From JAUYQE01 sp035289745 (GTDB lineage: Archaea; Nanobdellota; Nanobdellia; Woesearchaeales; GW2011-AR9), in assembly GCA_035289745.1 (NCBI GenBank), contig DATDWF010000049.1:1-22409 (forward strand): DNA of 22,409 nucleotides. The letters are read 5' to 3'. A program made the position numbers and the translations under genes. How positions within the stretch are numbered: position 1 is the stretch's first letter; each line of letters starts with the position of its first letter. The notes under the pieces are model-generated. The model was not told the origin of the DNA and did no database searches. It was given only the letters and a program-made list of their open reading frames with translations. Below are positions 1 to 9,349 of this stretch, in pieces.

Positions 1-1833
1 TTCTGTGCGCCCAGCAGCTTGGCCGTCGGTGGTGTGGCGTCCTGGAGCGCTGAGAATTTGGAGCAGATAGGATATGCCAGGCCTGACGCTATCCCGGAGA
101 GCGTTTCTGAACTGTTTATGAAAGAAGATATTGAGGTTAGAACTGAAGAAAAAATGGCAGTGAATAGAACCCAGCTGACTTCCGCTCCCCCTGGACGAAA
201 TTTCCTGCCCAATGCCGAATTTGCTTTAGAGGGGAATACTATTCCCGGCTGGACTTTATTCTCATCGCGGCCACAGCGGGAAGTGTTTACTGCTGAGAAA
301 GCCGAATTGCGTTCCGGAGAAGTGCTCCGTTCCGAACGCTTAGCTGTTCCTTCCGGTATTACTCTTGATTTTTCCCAGGAAGCTTTTGTGAATCGCTGCC
401 AGGTGACTTTTTTTCTCTATAACAAAGATGGAGTAGGCAGAACGTTATCCGAAGCGCGCTTTTCGACGGGTGAAAGTAGTTTTGTCATTGTGGAATTTTC
501 GGGGCCAGCAGCAGGGAAGCTCAGTTGCACCATTAAAAACCCTTTATTGCAAATTGTCGACGATTCCGGGCCCGCCGATTATGATGAAGAAGACTCTCAA
601 CGCAGCATTCCGCTTTCCCTTTCCCGTCAGGGACAATCCTGCTGTGCAGAGAATTACTGCTGGAACGGCTTTACCTGCGTAGCGCCGATGGAAGATTCTC
701 CACTCCTCGCCGAGCCCGTCGGTGAAGACCGCTATTACCGCTGCATTGCCGGCGAGTGGACGTATCAGCCCGTGAAGCAGAATTGGAACGGCGCAGATGG
801 CTTTTGCAGCATACAAAGCCAGTGCTTTGTCTCATCAGAAGGCAGTTCGGCCGTTACTGCCCCGCAGCTCTTTGCTGATGGCTATGGTGCGGAGCTGCCG
901 AGCTGCATTAATGATAACGAATTCCTCTTTGACAATTACTGCCAAGGGGGCAACTGGACGAGCCGGACGCAGGCTTTAGCTGGCCGCCTGTTCGAGGTTG
1001 CCGACGGGAAAGATTACGTTTTGTATTGTACGGATTATGAGACAGCTATTAATGAGTTTGGTGTTTGGAAATCTACCTTGGACGGACTGAAGGAGAATCC
1101 CCTCGCGGAGCCGACCTGTTTTGCCGATGTCGATACTGATCTGGTTCCCAGCGATGAAAACAAATGCATTAACAACGTCTGCATCCTGCAGTACAAAGAG
1201 GGCAACGAGTGGAAAACCACCTTTGCCACGACGATTAATAAGCCCCTTACCGCCGAGAATTCTTTTCTCACAGCGCTCGACGTGAATCCGGCCTCGTGCG
1301 TTGGCAGTACGTCCGGTTTTGTCAAATGCACGGTTGACGGAGCAGACGTCTGGTATGCACAAGATCTGCAGGCGGTGGCCTATGCACGGGAAGAAATTGA
1401 TCTTTCCGGTGCGGGCGGCTTTAGTTTCGACGCCTTACTCGGCCGGCTCGACGCGAATGCTCGGGAGTTCCTGAGCAGCGTTAAAAACTTCCGTGATATC
1501 TACTTGTTGAACAAAGAGTGCCAAGGTGTTTTCGGCCTGTTGCAGCCCGATTGCAAAAGAGTCCGAGCCGTCAAAGAGCGCGGGTTCAATGCGGAGGAAG
1601 AAGTTACCAAGACTCTGAAAGCAGAGTACGAAGGCTTTGACACGCCGCTCTGCGAATATGTCGATAAAAAGCGTTTAGCCTATCCGGATTTCCAGCGCCC
1701 TTTCCCTTTACCTTCAGGAGAAGAGCCCTTACGCTGTTTTGTCGACGGCAATGTGCAGAAAGTAAAAGCTGTCACGGGAGCTGATTTCCTCTGGCCGCAA
1801 TTGACGGGAAAGCTGCGGGTTAGCGACGAGTAA
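1..1833 (+). CDS. Cysteine-rich predicted surface protein, 5' end cut by window
   Basis: The reading frame is open from base 1 with no stop upstream, so the TTG at 19 is probably not the true start and the N-terminus lies outside the window; 610 residues are visible. No membrane helix is seen in the visible part. There are many cysteines, including a Cys-Cys cluster near residue 213 and repeated C-x-x-G-x-W modules (around 250 and 315). The second is followed by W-T-S-R-T and then a D-Y-V-L-Y-C segment, a combination I recall from secreted proteins of Woesearchaeota-type genomes. The cysteine pattern suggests disulfide-stabilised extracellular modules. It lies directly upstream of other predicted envelope proteins, but a TATA-like box separates it from the next gene. 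No enzymatic motif was recognised; the function is unknown. Confidence 0.88.
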   Translation, partial: FCAPSSLAVGGVASWSAENLEQIGYARPDAIPESVSELFMKEDIEVRTEEKMAVNRTQLTSAPPGRNFLPNAEFALEGNTIPGWTLFSSRPQREVFTAEKAELRSGEVLRSERLAVPSGITLDFSQEAFVNRCQVTFFLYNKDGVGRTLSEARFSTGESSFVIVEFSGPAAGKLSCTIKNPLLQIVDDSGPADYDEEDSQRSIPLSLSRQGQSCCAENYCWNGFTCVAPMEDSPLLAEPVGEDRYYRCIAGEWTYQPVKQNWNGADGFCSIQSQCFVSSEGSSAVTAPQLFADGYGAELPSCINDNEFLFDNYCQGGNWTSRTQALAGRLFEVADGKDYVLYCTDYETAINEFGVWKSTLDGLKENPLAEPTCFADVDTDLVPSDENKCINNVCILQYKEGNEWKTTFATTINKPLTAENSFLTALDVNPASCVGSTSGFVKCTVDGADVWYAQDLQAVAYAREEIDLSGAGGFSFDALLGRLDANAREFLSSVKNFRDIYLLNKECQGVFGLLQPDCKRVRAVKERGFNAEEEVTKTLKAEYEGFDTPLCEYVDKKRLAYPDFQRPFPLPSGEEPLRCFVDGNVQKVKAVTGADFLWPQLTGKLRVSDE

Positions 1834-1850
1834 GGCTTCTCAGAACAATC

Positions 1851-1858
1851 TTTATAAG
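1851..1858 (+). promoter_or_regulatory. TATA box for the 1882 gene
   Basis: TTTATAAG is centred about 27 nt before the ATG at 1882, with no Shine-Dalgarno sequence in the pyrimidine-rich spacer. The spacing predicts transcription starting at or within a few bases of the start codon, that is, a leaderless or nearly leaderless mRNA. The site lies just after the stop codon of the preceding gene. Confidence 0.65.
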
Positions 1859-1881
1859 CTCTTATTCTTTTATCTTTCGGC

Positions 1882-3255
1882 ATGGGGAAAAAAGAGGTGA
1901 TTCTTCCAAGCAGGCATGCTCAGGTGACCATCTTTATCATTCTGGGCATCGTCATTTTCCTGATTTTTGTTTTTCTCTTTCTGATTACTGCCCGGATAAA
2001 GCAAGCGCAGCTCCTGGGGGAAAAAGAAGAGGTGCTCGGCCGTGTTTTTAACAAAGAAGCTTTACGGTTGTTTGTGGATAGCTGCTTGGAACAATCTCTG
2101 GAACGAGGAATTTCTCTTCTGGGGCAGGATGGCACTATTTGGCAAGACCATGGCGGCATTTTCCCGTTTCAGGATAGCTTTAATGGCATTGATCTTGGTG
2201 CTCAGAAAGTCGCCTACGGCATTCGCCGTGAGCAGAGCGTTCCAGAAAATCTTTATCCCTGTAATATGCCACTTTTTCCGAACTCGGGGTTCTGCCCCTA
2301 TCGCTTTCCGGATGTGAGCGTGGGCTTTGGCGAATTATCTTTTCCGAGCATCCGCAGTTATGAAAAAGATCTGGAAAATTTCCTGAAAAAAGATGCAGTT
2401 TCTTGCGTCGAAGAGTGGATTCAGGGTGAGATTTATCCCGGTGCCCAAATTGTCGGCGAAGAGACGGTGCAGATGCATGTCGATATCACAGATACATCCA
2501 TTATCGTCGATGCGAAATATCCGCTGACCTTCGAGGCCGCGGGCCAGGAATTTTTCCACCTTTCGGAATTTGGTTTTGTCTATCCCAGTAGGCTCGGATC
2601 ATTTTTAAAAGCCGCCATTGTTGAGCCTTTGCGCTGGGAGCAGAAGTATGTTAAATTTAACTATGAGCAGGATGTGCTGCAGGAAAGTTTTCAGTATCGT
2701 GGCTGTCCGGAAGGCGAGTGTACCAAAGCGACTTTTGCCGATATTCTTAGTCGTCTTCAGGTTTCTGTAGATGTCGCTGTTCCCGACGAAGCGACGGGCG
2801 ATACCATTTTTACTTTTCTCGTGCAGGAGCCTAACGCTATTTTGAAAAATCAGCCGACGTATGCGTTCAGTATCGCTATCCAGAATCGGCCGCCGGCACT
2901 GGATTATGTTGAAAAGGCTTCTTGTGTTCTGGGCACTTTTCAGGATTATGACTATTTTGCTTTATCCGGCGATCCTATCGATATCACCCTAACAGCTCAT
3001 GATCCCGATGATGACGGTGACGCAAGCCTATCGTATGAGTTTCCTTTCGAAGGTCTCAACGAAGCACAGAATGAAGCCGATGAGGATGGCAAGTTTTTGC
3101 TCTCAGAGGGGCTGACAGCCGGAAGCTATACCCTTACCGCTTCTGTTTCTGACCATGCCGGCCTAAAAGATTGGCAGGACATCCGCATTCTGGTTTCCGA
3201 TACTCCCCCCGAATGTGCTAATCCCCAGCTCGTTTATGGTGTGGGCCCCTCGTAA
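1882..3255 (+). CDS. N-terminally anchored protein with 'QVTIFII' helix and PKD/cadherin-like C-terminus
   Basis: The 457-residue product has a short basic N-terminus, then R-H-A-Q-V-T-I-F-I-I leading into one membrane helix (about 15-36). I recall this start as common in DPANN genomes on otherwise uncharacterised proteins, usually followed by a helix with a conserved Cys, here C68 in V-D-S-C-L-E, and an S-L-L-G-Q-D-G stretch. The middle region has further cysteines (an S-C-V-E-E-W segment, and C-P-E-G-E-C). Residues about 365-445 read as a beta-sandwich of PKD/cadherin type (I-T-L-T-A-H-D-P-D-D-D-G, then L-T-A-S-V-S-D). The ATG at 1882 is supported by the TATA spacing. The protein ends soon after the sandwich domain, so it may lack modules seen in longer relatives. 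It is probably an extracellular protein held by its N-terminal helix; the molecular role is unknown. Confidence 0.9.
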   Translation: MGKKEVILPSRHAQVTIFIILGIVIFLIFVFLFLITARIKQAQLLGEKEEVLGRVFNKEALRLFVDSCLEQSLERGISLLGQDGTIWQDHGGIFPFQDSFNGIDLGAQKVAYGIRREQSVPENLYPCNMPLFPNSGFCPYRFPDVSVGFGELSFPSIRSYEKDLENFLKKDAVSCVEEWIQGEIYPGAQIVGEETVQMHVDITDTSIIVDAKYPLTFEAAGQEFFHLSEFGFVYPSRLGSFLKAAIVEPLRWEQKYVKFNYEQDVLQESFQYRGCPEGECTKATFADILSRLQVSVDVAVPDEATGDTIFTFLVQEPNAILKNQPTYAFSIAIQNRPPALDYVEKASCVLGTFQDYDYFALSGDPIDITLTAHDPDDDGDASLSYEFPFEGLNEAQNEADEDGKFLLSEGLTAGSYTLTASVSDHAGLKDWQDIRILVSDTPPECANPQLVYGVGPS

Positions 3256-3261
3256 AATACC

Positions 3262-3290
3262 TTTTTGGCAGTCTTTTTTTCTCTTCTTCT
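3262..3290 (+). terminator. Possible poly-T transcription terminator
   Basis: The intergenic space after the 1882 gene holds a T5 run, a T7 run and then a CT-rich stretch, without a clear hairpin. Archaeal RNA polymerase commonly stops at such T-tracts. The position between a stop codon and the next TATA box fits a terminator, but this rests on base composition only. Confidence 0.45.
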
Positions 3291-3307
3291 CAGCGATAAA
3301 AATAACC

Positions 3308-3316
3308 TTTATATAC
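3308..3316 (+). promoter_or_regulatory. TATA box for the giant surface protein gene
   Basis: TTTATATAC is centred about 31 nt upstream of the ATG at 3343, preceded by a purine-rich segment that could serve as the BRE. No Shine-Dalgarno sequence is visible before the start. This is likely the main promoter for the 3343-12205 gene run, since the following genes have only short gaps. Confidence 0.65.
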
Positions 3317-3342
3317 CTCAATTATTTTATAAGAAATAATAC

Positions 3343-6300
3343 ATGGGACTTAAAAAAAGAGGGTTGCTTTTAGTAGTTTTTCTCCTGTCAGTAGTCTTTA
3401 CCTTTTCTGCAGCCGCACAAGAAGGTTGCTACCTCTATGCGGGCGGTGATGAGCGGCTATACTGCCAGAGCATTCCTCGGGAAACGGCAGCTCAAGATTG
3501 CGCCAATTATGCCAACTGTGATCTGGATACGCATTTTGCCGAAGGAATCCGTTGCGCAGAATTCCCGGAAGACTGTGAACAGGTTACGTGCAGCGTCGAT
3601 TGCACCGAACGGCCGACTGGCCAATGCGAGTTTCTGGGCGGCGCAGCCTTAACGCCGGAAGAAGAAACGCGGCAATGCGGCCCGGCCTGTTGCATCATTG
3701 CAGCACAGAATAGTTGCACGTGGGAAACTACTTTGTACTCGTGCGTGCAATATGCGCAGGATTTCGGATTAGATGAAAGCGACGTTGACTTTGACACTTC
3801 CGTTCTTTCGGAAAGTGCCTGTGCACAGCAATGCGGGATTGCAGTTTCGCCAACGGGAGTTCCGACCGAAGGCACGGCGGAGATTTCTGGAAGCGTCAGT
3901 ACGCGAGCAGGGCCGGCTGCCAACGCCATCGTGTTTGTTGTTGAGCTCGGGCGTTCGATGGTTACAAGCGGAGAGGGAACGTACACACTCACCAATCTTC
4001 CCACGGGAACTTTTCATATCCGCGCCAGCATGCCAAGTTTTTCTGCGGCTGAACAGATCGCGATAATCAGTGCAGAAGGCGAACGTATAGGTAATGTCAA
4101 TTTTCTTCTGCAAGCAGCTGCATTTCAGGGAGTAACAGGAACGGTGTATGTTGATGCTGATAATGATGGCAGTCCCGATGAGGATGAAAAGCGCCATGGC
4201 GCTAAAGTATCCATCAATGGCATTTCCCGCGGCTATTCTCAATATGCAACTGGAAGAAGCGATTCTGCATACGGTACTTTCCGTTTGCCTATCGATGCAG
4301 CGGGGGATTATGAATTCTCTGCCACGTACGAAGGCGGCTATTCTTCTGAACTGATTTCTGTTACAATTTCTGCAGCACAGCCGGTCGTTTCGCTCGGCAA
4401 TATCTTCCTCACCAAAACCTCAGGCATCTGCGCACCAGGGCAGCTCAATGCCCGAAAAAAAGTTGACGGTTTCTTTCTTTCGTCCGTTCCGGGCGAGAAA
4501 GCCGTGCAATTGCACTGGCAGAAGCCCTGCCCGGAAGTGGTGAGCTATGAGATTACCCGCCAAAAGCAGGGTGAGACTGATCCCGTGTTCTTACCGGCAG
4601 CTTCGGCAACCCAGACGACTTTCATTGATGCTTATCCGCAGCTTGTATGGGAGGCAACGTATACCTACACCATTAAAGCTAGATATGCTTCAGGGCTCGA
4701 TTCTGCAGAACCCGCTACCGCTTCTATCACCCTCGGCAAAGAAGCCTGTGCCGGCAAGTTTGACGAAACATTCGGCTGGAAAACTTTCTGCCTGCCGGAA
4801 GACCGCCACCAGGTGTATAGCTGTGATGCGAACAATGAGCTTTCTCCCCCTCAAGCGTGCGCCGGAGACACTTTTTATTGCGCACCCCTTTCCTCGCAGG
4901 AAGCGACGTGTAAAGATGCAGGAGTGTGCAGCATCGGCACCGATCCTTTTGGCCTCTACGCGGAACGGGCTGCTTGCTATGGCACGGAAATGGCAGCAGG
5001 AGGAGCGGCTGCAAATTTCTGCACCTATGATGCTACAGATTCAACGGTCGATGCCTGCAAAAGCTGTGCAACCATCAGCAGCTGCTTTGACTATCAGAGC
5101 AAAGATGCCTGCATCACAAACAGTTGCTTCACGTCTTCCTGCCAGTGGGCCGATGGCGCTGAAAATGCGCTGCTCATCGACTACAGCCCACTGCTGCGCC
5201 ATCTGGAGCTGCCGCAATTTGTTACGCCCGAAACCGGTTCTGGCTATTGCACTGAAGCGAATTACCAAGACGATAATTTCTGCTCGCTGTGCAGTGCTAC
5301 CGCTACCGTTTTTGAAAACTTTTTCTGTACGGCTGACGTCTGCTCTGGCTTAGGAAGATGCTTCTCATCAACGCCGGAAGAGCCTTTAAGCTCCTGCGCT
5401 TCCTGCGGCGATGTTCCTTCCCGAGATGCGAACTGTTATACGTACCTCACTGAAGACGAGTGTACGGGCGGCCAAGAAACCGGGCGAGCCAGCGGGCCAC
5501 AGTTGCTCTTCTCTGACGACCAATGCGGCTGGCAGCGCTGTGCCTGGGTAAGCGACGTTGCAGCTGGTGAGCACTGCGTCAAAGACGGCGATGCCAATAC
5601 CCAAGACGATTGTGCAGCAGTTTCTTCGGGAGAACGCCAACTCTGCCGCATCGATGTCACTCCTCCCGTAACTGCCGCACTGCCCGACGGCTTAAAAGTT
5701 GTTTCTTTGAATGCATCTCCTCTGACGTTCCAAGCCACGGACAATAATGGCGTGAAGAGTTTATGGTATTGCCTCACTTCCCCTGGCCAAGATCTGTGCA
5801 CGGAATTTGGGCTCGTTCCCGATGGCGATTTCACGGAAGTGCGCTATCCAGGAACCAGAACGGTGGAAGAACTTCCTGTTTCTTTTCAAACACATCTTTT
5901 GCTGACAGAACAAGCTCCAGATGGGGAGACCTTTACCCTGAAGTTTTATTCCCTAGACAAATACGCAAATCAAGAGGAAGTCCGGGAAACACCCGTTTAC
6001 GTTGATGTCGTTCCGCCACAGTTTGCAATTGCTGAGCATACGGAAGTTGCTGCTGGCAAAGCATCAGTAACCCTCTTCCTTGAAGGGACGAATGAGCCTA
6101 TGGGCTGTACGTTTACCCTGCAGCAGGAATTGCCCTTAGGTGGAACGCAGAGCCGTACCGTAGAGCGTGGCCAGCCCTTGGAAGCAACGTTCTCTGATTT
6201 GAGCGGCCTATTGTATCAGGCTACGGTACAATGCACGGATGCAGCCGGCAATCGTGCCGAAAAAACCAAACTTCTGCCTCTGGACACGGAAGAACATATC

Positions 6301-9300
6301 ACGGTTCAAAGTCCGGTTGGCGCCATTAAAACCAAAAATGCCGTCTTTTCCGTTGCTACCACCGTTGCCGCATCTTGCGAGCTGTATGTTTTCGATGCTG
6401 GTGCGTTTACAAAAGTAACGGATTTTCAGACGGACGCAGCAGGATTACAGCACACGACCCCCCGCGTCGATTTCAGCAGCCGCTATCCAGAAGCATATCA
6501 GGAAGTTGCCGATTATCGCGTGTCTTGCCTCGATGCCCTTACGAACGAGCGGTATGAAGAGCTGTTCTTCTTTGCTATTGACACCACGCCTGCTGCTGCG
6601 CAGATACTCTTGCAAGGAGATGGCAGAACGGTCCGGCCGCAGGGCGATACCTGGCAGGTCTTTTTCAGAAACGAAACCCGGGTGGGCTTCGAATGCCTGA
6701 CGGAAGCCGAGGGCTTTGCCTGTACGTCCTATTTCTATTGCTTAGCGGAACCTGGCGAGAGCTGCCGGGACCTTTCGCTGGATGAATATACGGAACTTAC
6801 GGCACCATTACGCGCCACTGACTCTCTCAGTATATGCTATTACTCTGTCGACTATGGAAACAATCAGCCATATATCGTCCGCTGTGGCGACATTCAGGTT
6901 GACAGCTACGGATTGACGTTGCGTCATCCGCCACAGCATTTCTATCAGGGAGAATCATGGGGTGTGAGTGCAGACCGGAATTTCACGGTACAGTTCTTTA
7001 CTAAAGTGCCGACGCAGGAGTGCCGCTTCGATTTCATTTCGGGATTTTCTTATGAAGACGTGCCGCGGTTCAAAGTGCTCATGCCGGATCCGGTAACGGG
7101 TGATTATCTTATTAGGAACTTCCCGGGCTCCGTCGGAGCATCAGCATATCCTGCTTCAGGCGGCGTGAAAGAGCTCTTTGTCCGCTGCACCGATGCCGCT
7201 GGTGTTCTTGGCCCCGAGAAAAAAGTCAATCTGGAGTATGACCCGACCGCGCCACGCATTGTTCAAGCTCGGGCTAACCCTGCTCTTGTCGTTGAGGGTG
7301 TTACTACGAATCTGCTCGTCGACACTGATGACCAGACGCTTTGCCGCTATGATGATGCCGGCGCTGCAGCGTATGAAGATATGAAATACGCTTTCCCGGG
7401 CGAAGAGCAAAAAGTTCTGCAGGAGCAGCATGATGATTTGTATACGATAACGATGGCCGGGCTGCAGGCTGATTATACGATTACCACGCAGTGCCAAAAT
7501 GGGGCTCAGGACTTTTCGGGCGTTGAGAGCTTTGACTTTACCGTCGATTACACACAAGTTGGCAATATTATCTCGCTTTGGCCGAACGGCGATTACCTGA
7601 CCCAGCGAAATCTGACGGTCGAGGTGGAAACGTCCAAGAATGCCCGCTGTGAACTGTGGCTCAATGCGACAGCGCAGCTCATGCAGGGTGCGGGAGGAAG
7701 ATTGCACACGTTCCCGTTAAGCAATCTGGCGGAAAAAGCATATCAGCTTCCCGTGCGCTGCCGCATGGCAGATCACGAAGTAGAGAACAGCATTCGCTTT
7801 ACTATTGATCGCACTTCCCCTCAAATAACTTCCATCGAGGATGGCAACTATAGCTGCGGCAGTTCGACAATTGCGGTGCGTGTGTACACCAACGAAAACA
7901 ATCTTAGCATGTATGCATATGCCGTCTATGATGCTGGTTTGGCCGGTGGTGTCAGTAACGGGACGAGTAACCGGACAGGCTTCATTTCTTTTTCATCAAG
8001 CGGGAATCGCACGCCACTGTTCAATGCGACTGTGGCAGCGCAGCTTCCCCTGGAGATCCCTACTACCAATCTGCAGGAAGGCCGGAAATATCAGGTGAAA
8101 GTCGCGGCCCAAGATGCGGCCGGAAACTGGGGCTCTTTCAGTGAAAGTGACGGATTTATCGTTGTCAATAGGACGTACGCAGCCTGCCTCGCTGCCGGGC
8201 TGCCGCAAGTTACCGTGCAGCTCAATGAATCCGATTGTTCTCAAACAACCGTTGAACTGCTCTGCTCCGATATGGTAGGCTGCCGCTCTTTCTCCTACGG
8301 GAAAAGTTCCTCCTCGGCTTCCTGTGTTCCGCAGACGCCGTATACAGGCCAGAAGCTTTCTTTCGATGCCCCCGGATGGTTGTGTTATGGAATTGACAGC
8401 AACATGGGAAATAATCAGACCGGCAGCAAACATCTTGCTTTTTCTGATGCCGACGGCGATAGCGTTCGGGATAGCTGTGATAATTGTGCTGCAACGCCCG
8501 CAGGCAAAGTAGTCAATGAAGAAGGCTGTGCCAGCGATCAAGCTACTCCGGAAGAAGCCAAGAAAGATGCCGATGCTGATGGCTTGCCGGATGCCTGGGA
8601 ACTCCGTTATAACCGGGAAGGCTGTGCTCTCAACAGCACGGCCGTTGATTCTGATGGCAATGGTGTTCGCGATACTGCCGAGGATTATGATGCCGATGGC
8701 TCGAGCAATCTGGAGGAGTACACCCGGGGAACGGACCCCTGTCGCGCCGAAGCCCTGCGGGAAGAGGAAGAAAGAAAAATTCCTGCCGAAAAGCCAGATA
8801 TTTTTTCTTGGGTTTTCTTCATCTTTGGTTGGCTATTGCTTGCAGGAGGCATCGGTTATTTAGTATACTATTACCGCTTCTCCGCTGCGGGCAAGAGGGC
8901 TCCTCTGAAACTCCTGCCCAAAGGTGTTTCCCTGGCTGAAGCCATACGTCCGGTATTCCCCGAATGGCAGCAGAAGCTCGCGGCTTTACGCCGAGAGCGG
9001 GAAAAGAGGAAGAAAGAGCGGGAACGCCGCGAGGTCTTTGAAGCGTTTAGCAAAAGCTCGCCGGAGATTCCTCATGTTGAACCGCTCTTGAAAAAGAAAA
9101 ATCCCGATGTTAGCCATCTGCAGAAAGTTGCAGAAACCTACACCGCGCATAAAGAAGAGATCCAGCCGGGGCTGAAAGCGCATGAAAAGAGCGTTTTTTC
9201 CAAGCTGGAAGATCTGGCTAAGAGTGCCAAGAAAAAAGCGCTGTCGGAGATTGTTTCACCGGCAGAAGCGGAAAGCATATTCAACAGGTTAAAAGACTTT

Positions 9301-9324
9301 GCTCAAAAACGCAAAAAGAGATGA
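3343..9324 (+). CDS. Giant (1993 aa) multidomain surface protein with signal peptide, C-terminal anchor and basic cytoplasmic tail
   Basis: Residues 1-25 form a Sec-type signal peptide (basic start, long hydrophobic core, A-A-A-Q end). A cysteine-rich head (about 28-165) is followed by a carboxypeptidase-regulatory-like beta-sandwich (about 176-256), an SdrD-B-like domain starting V-D-A-D-N-D-G (about 265-350), a fibronectin type III domain (about 373-465), and a second dense cysteine region (about 469-770). At least five Ig-like modules then have D-x-T-x-P-type boundaries (about 768-1610). Thrombospondin type 3-like Ca2+ motifs (D-A-D-G-D-S-V-R-D-S-C-D-N-C and others) occupy about 1700-1785. 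One membrane helix lies near 1820-1845. The last 150 residues are very rich in K, R and E, probably coiled coil and cytoplasmic. N-x-S/T sequons occur only after residue 789. The role is likely surface adhesion or an envelope scaffold; this is inferred from domains, and no catalytic motif is visible. Confidence 0.93.
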   Translation: MGLKKRGLLLVVFLLSVVFTFSAAAQEGCYLYAGGDERLYCQSIPRETAAQDCANYANCDLDTHFAEGIRCAEFPEDCEQVTCSVDCTERPTGQCEFLGGAALTPEEETRQCGPACCIIAAQNSCTWETTLYSCVQYAQDFGLDESDVDFDTSVLSESACAQQCGIAVSPTGVPTEGTAEISGSVSTRAGPAANAIVFVVELGRSMVTSGEGTYTLTNLPTGTFHIRASMPSFSAAEQIAIISAEGERIGNVNFLLQAAAFQGVTGTVYVDADNDGSPDEDEKRHGAKVSINGISRGYSQYATGRSDSAYGTFRLPIDAAGDYEFSATYEGGYSSELISVTISAAQPVVSLGNIFLTKTSGICAPGQLNARKKVDGFFLSSVPGEKAVQLHWQKPCPEVVSYEITRQKQGETDPVFLPAASATQTTFIDAYPQLVWEATYTYTIKARYASGLDSAEPATASITLGKEACAGKFDETFGWKTFCLPEDRHQVYSCDANNELSPPQACAGDTFYCAPLSSQEATCKDAGVCSIGTDPFGLYAERAACYGTEMAAGGAAANFCTYDATDSTVDACKSCATISSCFDYQSKDACITNSCFTSSCQWADGAENALLIDYSPLLRHLELPQFVTPETGSGYCTEANYQDDNFCSLCSATATVFENFFCTADVCSGLGRCFSSTPEEPLSSCASCGDVPSRDANCYTYLTEDECTGGQETGRASGPQLLFSDDQCGWQRCAWVSDVAAGEHCVKDGDANTQDDCAAVSSGERQLCRIDVTPPVTAALPDGLKVVSLNASPLTFQATDNNGVKSLWYCLTSPGQDLCTEFGLVPDGDFTEVRYPGTRTVEELPVSFQTHLLLTEQAPDGETFTLKFYSLDKYANQEEVRETPVYVDVVPPQFAIAEHTEVAAGKASVTLFLEGTNEPMGCTFTLQQELPLGGTQSRTVERGQPLEATFSDLSGLLYQATVQCTDAAGNRAEKTKLLPLDTEEHITVQSPVGAIKTKNAVFSVATTVAASCELYVFDAGAFTKVTDFQTDAAGLQHTTPRVDFSSRYPEAYQEVADYRVSCLDALTNERYEELFFFAIDTTPAAAQILLQGDGRTVRPQGDTWQVFFRNETRVGFECLTEAEGFACTSYFYCLAEPGESCRDLSLDEYTELTAPLRATDSLSICYYSVDYGNNQPYIVRCGDIQVDSYGLTLRHPPQHFYQGESWGVSADRNFTVQFFTKVPTQECRFDFISGFSYEDVPRFKVLMPDPVTGDYLIRNFPGSVGASAYPASGGVKELFVRCTDAAGVLGPEKKVNLEYDPTAPRIVQARANPALVVEGVTTNLLVDTDDQTLCRYDDAGAAAYEDMKYAFPGEEQKVLQEQHDDLYTITMAGLQADYTITTQCQNGAQDFSGVESFDFTVDYTQVGNIISLWPNGDYLTQRNLTVEVETSKNARCELWLNATAQLMQGAGGRLHTFPLSNLAEKAYQLPVRCRMADHEVENSIRFTIDRTSPQITSIEDGNYSCGSSTIAVRVYTNENNLSMYAYAVYDAGLAGGVSNGTSNRTGFISFSSSGNRTPLFNATVAAQLPLEIPTTNLQEGRKYQVKVAAQDAAGNWGSFSESDGFIVVNRTYAACLAAGLPQVTVQLNESDCSQTTVELLCSDMVGCRSFSYGKSSSSASCVPQTPYTGQKLSFDAPGWLCYGIDSNMGNNQTGSKHLAFSDADGDSVRDSCDNCAATPAGKVVNEEGCASDQATPEEAKKDADADGLPDAWELRYNREGCALNSTAVDSDGNGVRDTAEDYDADGSSNLEEYTRGTDPCRAEALREEEERKIPAEKPDIFSWVFFIFGWLLLAGGIGYLVYYYRFSAAGKRAPLKLLPKGVSLAEAIRPVFPEWQQKLAALRREREKRKKERERREVFEAFSKSSPEIPHVEPLLKKKNPDVSHLQKVAETYTAHKEEIQPGLKAHEKSVFSKLEDLAKSAKKKALSEIVSPAEAESIFNRLKDFAQKRKKR

Positions 9325-9333
9325 ACGAAGGGG

Positions 9334-9338
9334 GGAGG
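9334..9338 (+). promoter_or_regulatory. Shine-Dalgarno site for the 9350 gene
   Basis: GGAGG within a G-rich stretch lies 11 nt before the ATG at 9350 and fixes that start. It sits in the 25-nt gap after the giant gene, supporting co-transcription with its own ribosome entry. Confidence 0.6.
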
Positions 9339-9349
9339 CGTAAGAAAGA

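Noticed and set aside
4547..5353. A 268-codon open frame on the plus strand within the giant gene
   Set aside because: It lies fully inside the 3343-9324 frame, has an unlikely composition rich in R, K, S and P, no motif and no start signals; it is a shadow of the GC-rich third-frame use.
7156..8541. Long minus-strand open frames (181-183 codons) opposite the giant gene
   Set aside because: No Shine-Dalgarno or TATA signal, no recognisable domain, and the plus-strand frame carries clear domain structure throughout.
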